A DNA stretch of 64,000 bases from Hyperoplus lanceolatus (taxonomy: Eukaryota > Chordata > Actinopteri > Uranoscopiformes > Ammodytidae): NCBI GenBank assembly GCA_026929865.2, contig CM049408.1:1426001-1490000 (forward strand). The letters run 5' to 3'. The notes beneath the pieces were generated by a model. It saw only the letters and a program-made list of their open reading frames with translations, made no database searches and was not told the origin of the DNA. The position numbers and the translations under genes were made by a program. Of this stretch, positions 41,547 through 52,865 are shown piece after piece (positions within the stretch are counted from its first letter, which is position 1; every line of letters begins with the position of its first letter).

Positions 41547-44500
41547 TTACCCATTTGCTGCCCTATTCTTCTTCTTCTTCTGTTTGTCTGCATCCCTTTT
41601 ATTCTCCATTTCTACACCTGTCTTCTCCAACTCTCCTTTATCCGTCACTTCTTCCTCTTCTTGCTCTCCCTCCTTCTCATCTCTCGTCATGGTTTCTATC
41701 TCCCCCTCTTTCTCCACCTCTCCTTTCTCCATCACTTCAGGCTCTTCTCTCTCAACCTCTGTCTCCATCTCTTCCTCATTCCTCCTCTCCTCCGCCTCTA
41801 CAACTTCACCTCCCTCACCCTGTTCTCTTTGGCCATCCTCTGTCCTCTCTTGCTGCCCCATTTGGTCAGGCTGCCATGCTTTGAAAAAACAACAACCAAT
41901 CAAAACATTTGGGATGTAGTACATGGTTTTAAATGTAGGTAAACAAGGGGTCATGGTCTGTACTGAAATGTATTGTATTACAGAGGCATACATGTATTGC
42001 TATTTTGTTGTGTCATACCTTCAAGCATGCCTTCAAAAAGGCACATCATCCTCTCCAGGACTGCATGTGCCATTGGCGGCAGCTCGTATGGGCACTGCAG
42101 CTGAGCTGACCATTTATTGGTCCTTGGTGTGTACTTTCCCCACATAAATAAGGGAAAGTACCCCAGGGCCTTCAGTTTCTCCACCTTAATACAAATATAT
42201 GAATATTAGCTCAGAAAGATTTCCAAGGATCTAGTGTGAAGTTACTGCAGATGCAAACTGAACATTTGCTACAGCTGTAGCATTATATTAAAAGCATTTT
42301 ACTGGTCAAGCGTGAGCTGATGTGTATTTTGAAACACAGACAGGAATGTAGCATAGTGTCAGTCACTATAGCAGCATGCCTTCAGTGTGAAGTTCTATGT
42401 TGTGAAAGAAGACCACAGAAAGCTTGGAACTATAGTTCACACCAAAAGCTTTATGACAGTGGCTGCTGTCAGTCATTCATTTTCTATTGAATGGAGTTGT
42501 ACAGTAGGCAGGATCGAATTCTGTGTAATATTTTACTATTTATACATAAAATAGCTCCTTACGGTCTGAAAAATTGCAAATGCATTTGCAATTGCATGAT
42601 ACTGCCATAGTTAATGCTTCCCTGTACAATGTAAATTACTTTTTTTCAAAAGACAAACAACATTTTTGTTACCATCAGGGCTGTGTTATCAAACACTTTT
42701 GCCTGGTTGCGGGACTTTTTGGTTTTCTCCGCCCATTCCTTGGCCCTGGCTCTGAAGCCTTTCATCCGGGCAGACTGCCTTGACTTCAGTTCCAAAAGCT
42801 TGCCACACTGAATAAGAGAGAGAGACACAAAAAAGCATGGTATGACAAAAATTAGTAACAGGTAGGTTATAAGCTGTATCCCTGAGGAATGATAATAATA
42901 TTATAGGCAGGGTGCTAGACAGCAAGTTAGGACAACCAATAAACAGAACCATAGGACTCACTAAAACTATCCATATCTATAAAAAAATTATGAAATTTAA
43001 GAATGCCCATTACCTGGCTAGATACATAATGCATTATTGCTTGATTTTGAGGAGATGTAAAACTGAATTGAATGTTAATGCAAAACATGGATAATCGAAT
43101 AATTTGCATTCATTATTGCAACAGAACTATTTTCTTTTCTTTAATAGACCTTTGTAATAGGGTGTTATTTAAACAAGCCAAAAGTCAAACATCCAATTGC
43201 AACAGATAGTCTTCCATCATGCGGGAAGTAAAATGTTATGAAATAACATAATAAGAAATAATAAAACATTTTTAAGGTGCAACAAAACCAAGTACCCCTG
43301 ACTGCGGCCCGCAGACGGACGTTGAGGGGGAGGAGACGTTGAGGGGGAGGAGACATTGAGGGGGCCGGCACATTGAGGGGGGGGAGCTTGAGCAGGCGCT
43401 CGCTGTCTGCTTGTCCGTCTCTTTCTCACACATTCACTCGTAGAGGTCCGCTGCAGCCGTTAAGCTAGCGGTAGCCCACGCTCTTTATTAAATGTAACAG
43501 AGAGATGGCACGGGAGTATTATGACTTGCTATCTTTCTTGCTGCGTACCATCGACCTATTATAAAGTTAAGCATAGCCTAAACGACTTTATTTGCATGAA
43601 GAACGCATTCTTACATCCGGTTTAGTGATATCAAAATAAGAGTCCTGCATGCAGCAGTAGCATAGGCCCTACTTGGAATAATAACCGGATATAAGAAACA
43701 TTTAGATAATTTTATGTTTAACCTATAGTATTAACCGGTTAAATATCTTCTTAAAGGTCAACAGGTTAACAATGGACATCCCTTCCTACTATGTTGATTG
43801 CTTTTGCTATCTTGTAACAGTTCACTTATGAGGACATAGATGATCCTGTGAGTGTTAAATTAGTGTTGTGTCTCCCAAGGGTCAGCAATGAGATCTATAC
43901 TTACAAAAGCAAGTATATATGTATGTACAATGATTAAGTGTGCACTGTAAACAATGTGACATGTGCTAAAGAGAACTCCTGTACCTGTCTGTCTGTGACG
44001 GTTGCAGGCCCAGCTGCCTATGAATTAAGTAAGAGTCAAAATAAGATATGGGGAACTATGAAGGGGTCACTGTGACCCCAAGGTATGACCTTAACAGATG
44101 CAATGTGACCACATTCAAGGCTTAAAAATATACCTCAATTAGACATAACTAAATGCTACAGGTGTGACGCACATTAAGTTACACCAATCACAGCAGCCCT
44201 AACAACAGTCTTATTATTCAACAGAACAATGTAAAAATAACAACTACAAAAAATACATAGTAAACTATTAACAGAAAAGATAACTAATCAATAAAGTGTA
44301 GAACAATCAAAGAACACATATTGTCCTTATTTTTACCTTATACTCTCTCTTGCCATAGTCACCATAATTCACTATGGATGAGTCTATTTTAACAGCAACA
44401 AAGGGACAATTGCACAATCTATTAAAACCGTTAATATTGTTTATTTTCACAAGCTGTAGTGTTTCAGGGCTGACCTAAAATGTGACTCAATAACAAAAGT

Positions 44501-46019
44501 ATCTTAAAATAAAGATGTTTGAATTGTTAAATGATTAATTGCATTTTTTACAATATTTCCAGACACACACTGCTGTAAGTAGACTATAGATGACACTTGT
44601 GAACCCTTACTGAAAAGATTTCCTTCCTGAACAAGGACAGGATTTTCCAGGCATATAACACTTTGAGGCTTTAACTGATCATGGATACATGTATGCACAG
44701 CAAGGCGGCGATGCCTCCTGGGCATTAACTGTAGTGTTTAATATACGGTGTTAAGGTGCTGGAAAACAAACATTTAAATTAAAGCGGTCAAACTTATGTT
44801 TCCACAGTGTCTGCACTTGATTGTGACCTTGCCAGACTGACACCGGCTGCCATTCTCAGGCGAATTTGCGGCCCAAAACACGCCCCTTGCCATCGAATAA
44901 TTCAATTAATATTACTAATAATTAATACACACATATTCAAGGAAAAGAACAGGATGGCTGTAACAGCATGTATATTCTGTGGATACAATCCATAATAGCT
45001 ATGGGTCTTCACTCTTCACAAGAAAGGGGTATTTAATATGCCAGGTCAGCTTGATAAAATGTTGTTTCACAAAATTTATTCGAGTCATTCCACCAATCCG
45101 GTACTGTGATCGTGAAGTTATCTATTCATTAAAATTAATTATTAGAATTGTTTTTACCTAATGCATGTTGAAAGCAATTTGAGTCTAAAATAAACTCTAA
45201 TTTGTATATGTCCCCTTCAACCCCGTTACCATTTTCAACCCTGTTACCCTAGTTTCTGTCACACCTTTATGGTATGTATTCCTTTAAGCTTATAAAAAAT
45301 ATATACTGTTTGTTTAACTATGTCTTAAATATTTATGGCAATCATAAGAATATTGATTTTAGTTAAAAATATGAAGTAAAACCACATCTTTGATCAAAAA
45401 TGGTGTGATCGCTGGCACAAAAAGGGCCCATTCCCTGTATGCTACTGCTCCATGCAGGACTCTTATTTTGATATTGCTAAACTGGATGTAACAAGGACTC
45501 TTATTTTGGTATTACTACGGATGTAACAATGCCAACTGCCAAAGTCAGACCAAACTACAGCAAGTAGTATAGGCTACGTTTAACATTATAATAGGTACCC
45601 TGCAAGAAAGATAGCCTGTCACAACACTCCCGTGCCATGTGTTTGTATTTAATTAACAGCGTGGGCTCCCGCTAGCTTAACATAGCGCTAGCATTAGCCT
45701 ACTTGAGGAGTGAATGTGAGAGACTGAGCGCCCCGCCGTCCCCCTCAATGTGGTCTTAGGCTCCCCCCCCTCAATGTGCCGGCCCCCTCAATGTCTCCTC
45801 CCCCTCAACGTTGGCTGCGGGCCGCAGTCAGGGGCTTCTCAACAAAACTGAGTTTTTGGTATATTGAACTTATGTCTACTCTCCAAACTCTACTTTTATT
45901 GTCAGACAAAACAGTATATTAGACTACAGTACATTATGTACCTTGGTGCATCTTTTATTGCCACAGTTGGATTTCTCCTGGCAATGGGGGCACTGTCTAG
46001 TTGTTGACCCGCCTGGCAT
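41547..46019 (-). CDS. four-exon zinc-ribbon/acidic protein, probably transposon-borne
   Basis: On the minus strand four exons join in phase. Exon 1 (46019-45942) is MPGGSTTRQCPHCQEKSNCG then NKRCTK. Exon 2 (42807-42673) is CGKLLELKSRQSARMKGFRA onward, so CxxC...CxxC completes a zinc ribbon across the junction, followed by a basic helix. Exon 3 (42184-42019) contains LKALGYFPLFMWGKYTPRT and ends MMCLFEGMLE. Exon 4 (41878-41547) is a long Glu/Lys-rich stretch (over 40% E and K) ending NRAANG, where GGGTAAGT can be either the stop or another donor. All four exons are open, and the total is about 236 residues. It faces the KDZ gene tail to tail, which suggests a second gene of the same element, possibly a DNA-binding or chromatin partner. 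That is inference, as I do not recognise the protein. Intron 1 contains the fold-back element. Confidence 0.6.
43289..45839. mobile_element. 2.55-kb fold-back transposon with about 390-bp inverted arms
   Basis: The arms 43289-43680 and 45440-45839 are inverted copies. Each starts with CCCCTGACTGCGGCCCGCAG and then a minisatellite of GTTGAGGGGGAGGAGAC-like units, later GCTAGCGG.AGCCCACGCT and AATAAGAGTCCTGCATG. CAACAAAAC lies on both sides (43280-43288, 45840-45848), an 8-9-bp duplication, and the uninterrupted target is at about 46691. The middle is unique and AT-rich with no convincing transposase. The right arm has an internal duplication of about 40 bp around AATAAGAGTCC. Confidence 0.85.
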
Positions 46020-46792
46020 TTTCTGTACTATACAAAGAAAATAACAAAAATCATTAAATTATTGAGACAATGACTGTTAATTATTGCATTATACAAGTAG
46101 GTCTACTGCATTAATTTCACTGTGATCTTAAGTGCATCGTGCATCTGCGTGCAACTAGTAATGTCTGGCTAAAATAAACCACCGCCAAATATGTTAGCAG
46201 CTCTCAGATCGGCTTGAACAGTGAATGTACGTGAGCAGTAAACTCCTAAACTGATCTGGCGTCAGCCAAGTCACCGACTGCGGGATCAGTAATGTGTAGT
46301 TTACAGCGTGACTCAAGGAGACCACGATAGCGTACAGCATTGCATAAAACATATACATATGTGTGCATAACACTCCTCGTTCTGCAGTCATTATTTTAAG
46401 GGAGTTTACAGGTACCTTTTTAAAGTGAAATGCATGAATCTGGTGCACTTTGAGAGGGAAATTAAGAGGCTAAATCTGAGGAATTTTTTGTAAAACATGG
46501 ATAATCGAATAATTTGCATTCATTACTGCAACAGAACAATTTTATTTTCTTTAATAGACCTTTGTAATAGGGTGTTATTTAAACAAGCCAAAAGAAAAAC
46601 ATCCAATTGCAACAGATAGTTTCCCATCATGCGGGAAGTAAAATGTTATGAAATAACATAATAAGAAATAATTAAAAAAAAATTAAGGTGCAACAAAACT
46701 GAGTTTTTGGTATGATGAACTTATGTCTACTCTCCAAACTCTACTTTTATTGTCAGACAAAACAGTATATTAGACTACAGTACATTATGTAC

Positions 46793-46870
46793 CTTGGTGC
46801 ATCTTTTATTGCCACAGTTGGATTTCTCCTGGCAATGGGGGCACTGTCTAGTTGTTGACCCGCCTGGCAT
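46793..46870 (-). CDS. second copy of exon 1 of the zinc-ribbon gene
   Basis: This repeats the 26-codon exon at 45942-46019 at an offset of exactly 851 bp, with start codon and GT donor kept. It belongs to the 5' duplication and could act as an alternative first exon. Confidence 0.6.
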
Positions 46871-47298
46871 TTTCTGTACTATACAAAGAAAATAACAAAA
46901 ATCATTAAATTATTGAGACAATGACTGTTAATTATTGCATTATACAAGTAGGCCTACTACATTCATTTCACTGTGATCTTAAGTGCATCGTGCATCTGCT
47001 TGCAACTAGTAATGTCTGGCTGAAATAAACCACCGCTAAATATGTTAGCAGCTCTCAGATCGGCTTGAACAGTGAACGTACGTGAGCAGTTAACTCCTAA
47101 ATTGATCTGGCGTCAGCCAAGTCACCAACTGCGGGATTGGTAATGTGTATTTTACAACGTGAATCAAGGAGACCACGATAGAGTACAGCATTGCATAAAA
47201 CATATATAGATGTGTGCATAACACTCCTCTTTTTGTTTTCATGATGTTAAGGGAGTTCACAGGTTTCAGGTTTCATATTGTCACCACTCCAATTCGGA

Positions 47299-47328
47299 AT
47301 CAAAGCCATGGACCTATAAGATCAAAGC
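47299..47328 (+). mobile_element. micro-insertion with 8-bp target duplication (copy 4)
   Basis: ATCAAAGC at 47299-47306 is repeated at 47321-47328, with CATGGACCTATAAG between. The related repeat at 33831-34245 (other strand) lacks the 22 bp and reads straight through, GCGCGCTTTGATTCCGAACT, so this is a demonstrable insertion. Confidence 0.85.
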
Positions 47329-47409
47329 GCGGGAAGTAGTCCCAGGTCCCCACCATTTTTTAAATCCCTGGATTGTATAACAAAGAGGATGGGACCCCGA
47401 TCCTATAAT

Positions 47410-47949
47410 GTCTGGCTGCAGCCTGTAGGACATGGACATCCACATCCAACTGCAACTTCACTCTCTTGCCACGCCCTCTTCGCTGTTAGATTCAACGGCG
47501 CGCGCCTCCCAAAACTGTATCATCGATAAGAAATCTACGTGACATCTCCCATATGATCTAATAAAAATTAAATGTGTACCGACGTAGACGGTTATAACGT
47601 TGCAATTGGATACAACATTGAATAATAAGTTAAATAATTAAATAAATATTAATGATTCATGAAAAAATATTCACCATATCGATGTTCAAAAAGGTTTTAA
47701 AAAGTCTGACGTAGCAGTTTATGACAGTTATGTCGTAGCAGTTGGATGTGGATGTCCTTCACGCTGTAATATAATAATATTATTATTATAATTATATTAA
47801 TGAAATAAATATTAATGAATCATGAAAAAAATCCACCTTATCGATGTCTACAAAACGTTAAAAAAAGAAATATCGCAACCAACCGACGTAGACGGTTATG
47901 ACGTAGCAGTTGGATGTGGATGTCCATGTCCTACAGGCTGCAGCCAGAC
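47410..47949. mobile_element. 540-bp element with 44-bp perfect TIRs
   Basis: Positions 47410-47453 and 47906-47949 are exact reverse complements over 44 bp (starting GTCTGGCTGCAGCCTGTAGG). A further copy of GCAGTTGGATGTGGATGTCC lies inside, at about 47738. The interior has two diverged direct repeats of about 60 bp (about 47637 and 47802) containing AATATTAATGA and ATCGATGT. No ORF. Target duplication not resolved. Confidence 0.8.
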
Positions 47950-47959
47950 CCTTCTCCCC

Positions 47960-48465
47960 CGATCGCGCATATTATTATTGTGTAACCATAGTGTGTAACT
48001 AACAACATGAAACAAGGAGACCACGATGGCAAAGAGTTGCATAACACATATATACAGGTGTGCATAGACAGGCCTTTACTGCAGGCACGATGTAAAGGTA
48101 GTAAGCCCCTTCCGGGCCGGCCGGTTGTATGGCGCTGTCACTGACAGCAACAGCCTCATATTGCCAGGCTGAATGACAGCCTGTCAGTCGTGTCAAATCA
48201 AGACAATAAGTATTTATTGACTTTAAACTGTAACAGGACTGGAGACTGTACAAATAAGCGTAGGCTTATGTCAATGGGGAAAAGGCCATAGGTCTACAGG
48301 CTAAGCAAAAAAAGCCGCCCACTGTTACAATATGTAGCCTAACGTAATGCAGACACTTCTGAAATCCATTCAATCACACTTGCTGCAATTAAGACAAGTG
48401 ACCACGTAAGGTAACATCAAAAAAGGTAGCATATGTTACCGGTGATGCTACGGTCGTTTAACCTT
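47960..48465. other. unassigned stretch
   Basis: At 48010-48070 there is a diverged piece related to the repeat at 46300-46380 (ACAAGGAGACCACGATGGC). No gene is seen. Confidence 0.4.
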
Positions 48466-48469
48466 ACCT

Positions 48470-48872
48470 TTTCCTTTCAGATTTCCAGCGTTGAATGGAT
48501 TGATGTTGCATTTCATTGTACTCGGAACTCGGGAATTTCCGACTTGGTAGTTCTGAGATCCGGACATGCCTGTGTTCCAGTGCATCTGATCGGGAAAATA
48601 TATGGACCTACAACAGACGGATGTTTTTATTGCTATTTTCTGAGCCTCAGATTAATTGCCGTAGCGCTGTGAGCAACCAGTGTATGATGTAAATCAATCA
48701 TCATACACCTCCTTTCTCATCCAAATAATGTAAACGTTAGGCTACAGCAGTAGCCGTGACTCAACATTGTGGCTGTGACCTCTGCGTCACCTCAGTGAAA
48801 TCAAGTGTTGCCCGAATTTCCGACTTTAACAACCATTTTATTGCACTTTTCCTTATCGGAAGTCGGAAATCC
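48470..48872. mobile_element. MITE copy with TTCCGACTTGGTAGTT motif
   Basis: It shares TTTCCGACTTGGTAGTTC, CTGTGTTCCAGTGCATCTG and a right-hand AGTCGGAAAT..CCGAG block with 56507-56746. The Tc1 element at 48875 abuts the right block. Confidence 0.55.
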
Positions 48873-49115
48873 CCGAGTGATAGACAGAATATCAAAAAGA
48901 AAATCCAGAAAATCACATTTAAAAAAATATATAAATTATTTTGCATTTCATTGAGTGAAATAAGTATTTGATCCCCTACCAACCATAAAGAATTCTGGCT
49001 CCCACAGATTAGTCCTCGTGCTGTAAAGAAGTATTCCTAATCTAATCTCAACTAGTTTCCTGTATAAAAGACACCTGTCCACAGAGTCAATAAATCAAAC
49101 TCTAAGATCTCCATC

Positions 49116-50846
49116 ATGGGCAAGACCAAAGAGCTGTCTAAGGACATCAGGGACAAGATTGTAGACCTGCACAAGGCCGGAATAGACTACAAGACCATTG
49201 GCGAGAAGCTGGGTGAGAAGGAGACAACTGTTGGTGCGATTATTCAAAAATGAAAGAAACACAAAATGACCATCAATCTCCCTCGGTCTGGGGCTCCATG
49301 CAAGATCTCACCTTGTGGGGTATCAATGATCATGAAAAAGGTGAGGGATCAGCCCAGATCTACACAGGAGGAGCTTGTTTATGATCCCAAGGCAGCTGGG
49401 ACCACAGTCACCAAGAAAACCATTGGTAACACACTATGCCGTAATGGATTGAAATCCTATAGTGCCCGTAAGGTCCCCCTGCTCAAGAAGGGACATGTAC
49501 AGAACCGTCTGAAGTTTGCCAATGAACACCTTAACGACTCAGAGAATGCTTGTGAGAAGGTGATGTGGTCAGAATAGAACAAAATCAAGTTCTTTAGTAT
49601 CATAGTGACTCGCCATGCTTGGAGGAAGAGGAATTCTGACTATGACCCCAAGAACACCATCCCCACAGTCAAGCATGGAGGTTGAAGCATTATGCTTTGG
49701 GGGTGTTTTTCTTCTAAGGGGAAAGGTGGACTTCACTGCATCGAGGGAACTATGGATGGGGCCATGTACCATGAAATACTTGGTGAGAATCTCTTTCTCT
49801 CAGCCAGGTCCGTAAAAATGGGTTGTGGATGGGTCTTCCAGCACGTCAATGACCCTAAAAATTAGGGGTAGGAAAAAAAATCGATTTTCCGATTAATATC
49901 GATTCTCTCTCGAACGATTCTGAATCGATTCAGAAAAGTTAAAAATCGATTTTTTTTTTTTTTTTTTAGAATTTATTTTTTAGTAAATACTAATACTTCC
50001 TGCGCCATTGCGCATGCACACCACATATGTGCGAGTTGTTTCCAAAGTGGCTTCAAAAGGGCTGAGAGCAGCAAACCCATGACCTGCACCGGCTTTATCT
50101 CTGTTTATGTTTTTGTATGAGAGCTGAATTCCAAGCCATACTTTTTGTACAATGTGTTGAAATGACATAGGAAATAATAGATAATAGAATATAAATCCTA
50201 TAGAAACATGATTTACGAGATTAGAAATAAAATAAAACTGAATCGGTTTAGTTTTTACATACTTCCATATTGTGTTGAAATGCAAGCTGCATTGATTATT
50301 GCACTGTTCATAGAAAGTCATTTTTGTGACAAGAAAAGCTTTTCTCTTAATACAATATTAGAGAAGGTAATTCATCTGTTGATTGTCTTTAATGATCATC
50401 ACAGAAGTAGGAAGTGATTAGCAAACTCTGAGTAGCAAACTCAGATGTGCATATAAATATATTTTTGAAATTCACACATGTATGTACATAAAAAATGTTT
50501 TGCATTGAGATGCATTGAAAATCGATTTTGAATCGAATCGTTGACCTCTGAATCGGAATCGAATCGAATCGTGAGGTGCCAAGAGATTCCCACCCCTACT
50601 AAAAATACAGCAAAGGCAACAAAGGAGTGGCTCAAGAAGAAGCACATTAAGGTCATGGTTAATCCAATAGATCTGTGGAGGGAGCTGAAGCTCAAGCGAC
50701 AGCCTCGAAACCTTAAAGATTAGGAGAGGATCTGCAAAGGGGAGTGGTCCAAATATCCTCCTGAGATGTGTGCAAACCTGGTCATCAACTACAAGACACG
50801 TCTGACCTCTGTACTAGCCAACAAGGGTTTCTCCACCAAGTACTAA
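49116..50846 (+). pseudogene. Tc1-like transposase, interrupted
   Basis: The start [20 protein letters not shown] and the next 40 residues are the paired-like DNA-binding domain. A TGA replaces Trp before [15 protein letters not shown] (the GRPR-like hook). A TAG follows WSE. Later [15 protein letters not shown] and [12 protein letters not shown] (second catalytic Asp) are readable. The hAT at 49863-50598 splits the gene here, and the frame resumes [15 protein letters not shown]. About ten residues around the SPDLNP block are deleted, and the catalytic Glu is Asp (NPIDLWREL). The end is [10 protein letters not shown]. It is inactive. Confidence 0.9.
49863..50598. mobile_element. non-autonomous hAT in Tc1 transposase, perfect TSD
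   Basis: The ends are TAGGGGTAGGAA (49863) and TTCCCACCCCTA (to 50598), the flanks CTAAAAAT at 49855-49862 and 50599-50606. ATCGATT/AATCGAT motifs crowd both subterminal zones. It inserted in the Tc1 transposase codons after NDPKN. Confidence 0.9.
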
Positions 50847-50960
50847 GCAATGTTTTGATAGGGGATCAAACACTTATTTCACTCAATGAAGTGCTAAATA
50901 ATTTCTATCTTTTTTTATGTGATTTTCTGGATTTTCTTTTTAATATTCTGTCTATCACTG

Positions 50961-51475
50961 TTGAAATAAACCTAGTATTAAAATGATAGACCGTTCATTT
51001 CATTGTAAGTGGGCAAACTTACCGTCCCTGAAGGATTGCTATGTACTCAGAATCTTTTGAGCAATTCCTGCAAGATTCCTCATGATGTATTAGCAGAGAA
51101 CACTAAGCCAAAATAAACAAATGACATGCCATTTTTTAACTATTTTATGCGGAATTGCTTAGTTTATCACACTTACTGTAGATTCACATTTGTGCTTGGA
51201 CCATTAGAGTAACAGAAAAAAATAAGTTCTCCAGCAGATGGCAGATTTTGTTCACTGTATCATGAGTCTCTTGGGTAGATGCAGCCTGCTGTCAGGGGTG
51301 GATGTTCCTTTGATAGCATGGCTTTGCAAACTACAAATGACTTCACACTGAAGGAATCTTAACTGAAGCAAATATACACTAGGGAGAAATCTAGTTTGGT
51401 TAACTAAAAAAAAAAAAAAAGTGGTTCAAACTACTTTTTACAAAACATATGCTTTTTACAAAGTAGTTTGAACGC

Positions 51476-51478
<3 letters not shown>
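50961..51478. other. unassigned, with a short hairpin
   Basis: GTTCAAACTACTTT (51424) pairs with AAAGTAGTTTGAAC (to 51473) around a 22-base loop, just left of a (TA)n tract. No gene is seen. Confidence 0.5.

Positions 51479-51547
<69 letters not shown>
51479..51547. repeat. (TA)n tract
   Basis: Nearly 70 bases of TA repeat at the left border of a hAT-like element. Confidence 0.95.
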
Positions 51548-51550
<3 letters not shown>

Positions 51551-52359
51551 GGCAGTCAAAATTAACGCGTTAACGCAGGGTGATTAATTTCTGGAATTAA
51601 CGCGTTAATTTTGTTTTAATGCAATTAACGCATGTGCAGAATGATCCGCCCCGTGCATCCCACCCACTCTGTACTACAGTCACTCTAGCGTTGTGGCTGA
51701 CCCAGGATCAGTAGCTGCGCGCGGCCAAACATAGCAGCATGCTAGTCTGTGTTTTAAACTGCTAATCACGGAACTATAACTGCATTGCTAACGGCCATCT
51801 CTGTGTCGCGAGCGGCAGTTGCTCTCGGAAGCAACAGGAGAAACATTCTGCTCCGTTCACGGGAGGAAACAAACGTCTGCAGTTTTCAGAGGTGTGTGTG
51901 ATTAATACGTGACATCAACATAACGCCGGCTTTCTGTTACGAATGAAAAGTCCCATAGAACGTGGTCGCGCGTGCAAACACACGCACACAAACTGCAATC
52001 AGGTTGTATTCAGGGATGCAAAACCCTGGATTCACCAAATTAATGCCATTCTATAGCCTATCATATATTTGCTCAAAGACATAGGAATAGAGACAGCCAA
52101 ATTGAAGTATGGTGTGGTAGCATATGTTTTAGTTGATTATAATTTATTTGCAGTATTTACACCATCATTTGGATCTTCAATTAATAAAAAAAACTACATT
52201 TAAATGTATATATTCACCTTCTGTCCTTTATCTTTCCATTCATACAACAATATACAGAGAAAATGGTAATTTTTTCGGCCTATTTCGAATGGTAAAATCG
52301 CGATTTATCCACAGAATCCTGTGATTAATCTGATTAAAATTTGTAATCGTTTGACAGCC

Positions 52360-52362
<3 letters not shown>
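51548..52362. mobile_element. hAT-like element, GGGGCAGTCAAAATTAACG ends
   Basis: The left end GGGGCAGTCAAAATTAACGC and right end GTTTGACAGCCCTA are inverted, with AACGCGTTAA/GATTAATC subterminal motifs, related to 22717-23365. It is bordered on both sides by (TA)n. No transposase frame. Confidence 0.7.

Positions 52363-52424
<62 letters not shown>
52363..52424. repeat. (TA)n(TG)n tract
   Basis: A compound TA then TG repeat at the right border of the preceding element. Confidence 0.95.
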
Positions 52425-52429
<5 letters not shown>

Positions 52430-52865
52430 CCAATATGCCAATAATTGATTTAGAATAAATATTTAGTTTAAAATGGTTAAAAATTGCTAACAGTAATTTC
52501 ATGTTAATTCATAATATGTTAAAGCTGTTAAAATGCATAATTTATTATGTAATATGTTAAATAAGTTATTTTCTATGTTTTTGGATTTGTACGTGATGAC
52601 ATCACTGTGTAGTTATAACGTTAACTGCTGTAACGTAATTCAGTTTGGAGTTTGACTTTGATGGAAGCTACACAGTTTTTTGACCGTGCGTTAGACCGTG
52701 CATTTTACCATGTGAAGACATGTATTTTATTTTGAAGACTTTCAAGTAAACTTTTTAAAACGAAGGAACATTGTCTCGTCTTTTCGCTCGCGTTGCAAAC
52801 ACTGTGAGTTAACTCCAACAAGTGGTACACAGGAGAAGGAATGAGACGGAGTGCCACTACAATAT
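52425..52865. other. unassigned stretch
   Basis: No gene or repeat terminus was recognised. Confidence 0.35.

Larger units (their letters stand above)
43082..47263. repeat. tandem duplication of the zinc-ribbon gene 5' region
   Basis: Unit B (46492-47263, about 770 bp) matches unit A, which is 43082-43288 plus 45840-46412. The two halves of unit A are separated by the fold-back element. Unit B is uninterrupted and shows the empty site. Both units contain exon 1 and its presumed promoter side. Confidence 0.85.
48875..50960 (+). mobile_element. Tc1-like element split by a hAT
   Basis: The ends are inverted: GTGATAGACAGAATAT...AAAGAAAATCCAG at the left (48876 on) and CTGGATTTTCTTTTTAATAT...CTGTCTATCAC at the right (to 50960). 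Inner repeats GAGTGAAATAAGTATTTGATC (48953) and its complement (50865-50886) give the double-repeat terminal structure of Tc1 elements. It contains a broken transposase and a 736-bp hAT. Confidence 0.85.

Noticed and set aside
41535-41942. Plus-strand Leu/Ser-rich frames of 111-135 residues
   Set aside because: They are the complement of the E/K-rich exon 4 on the minus strand. That frame is supported by splice phase with three other exons.
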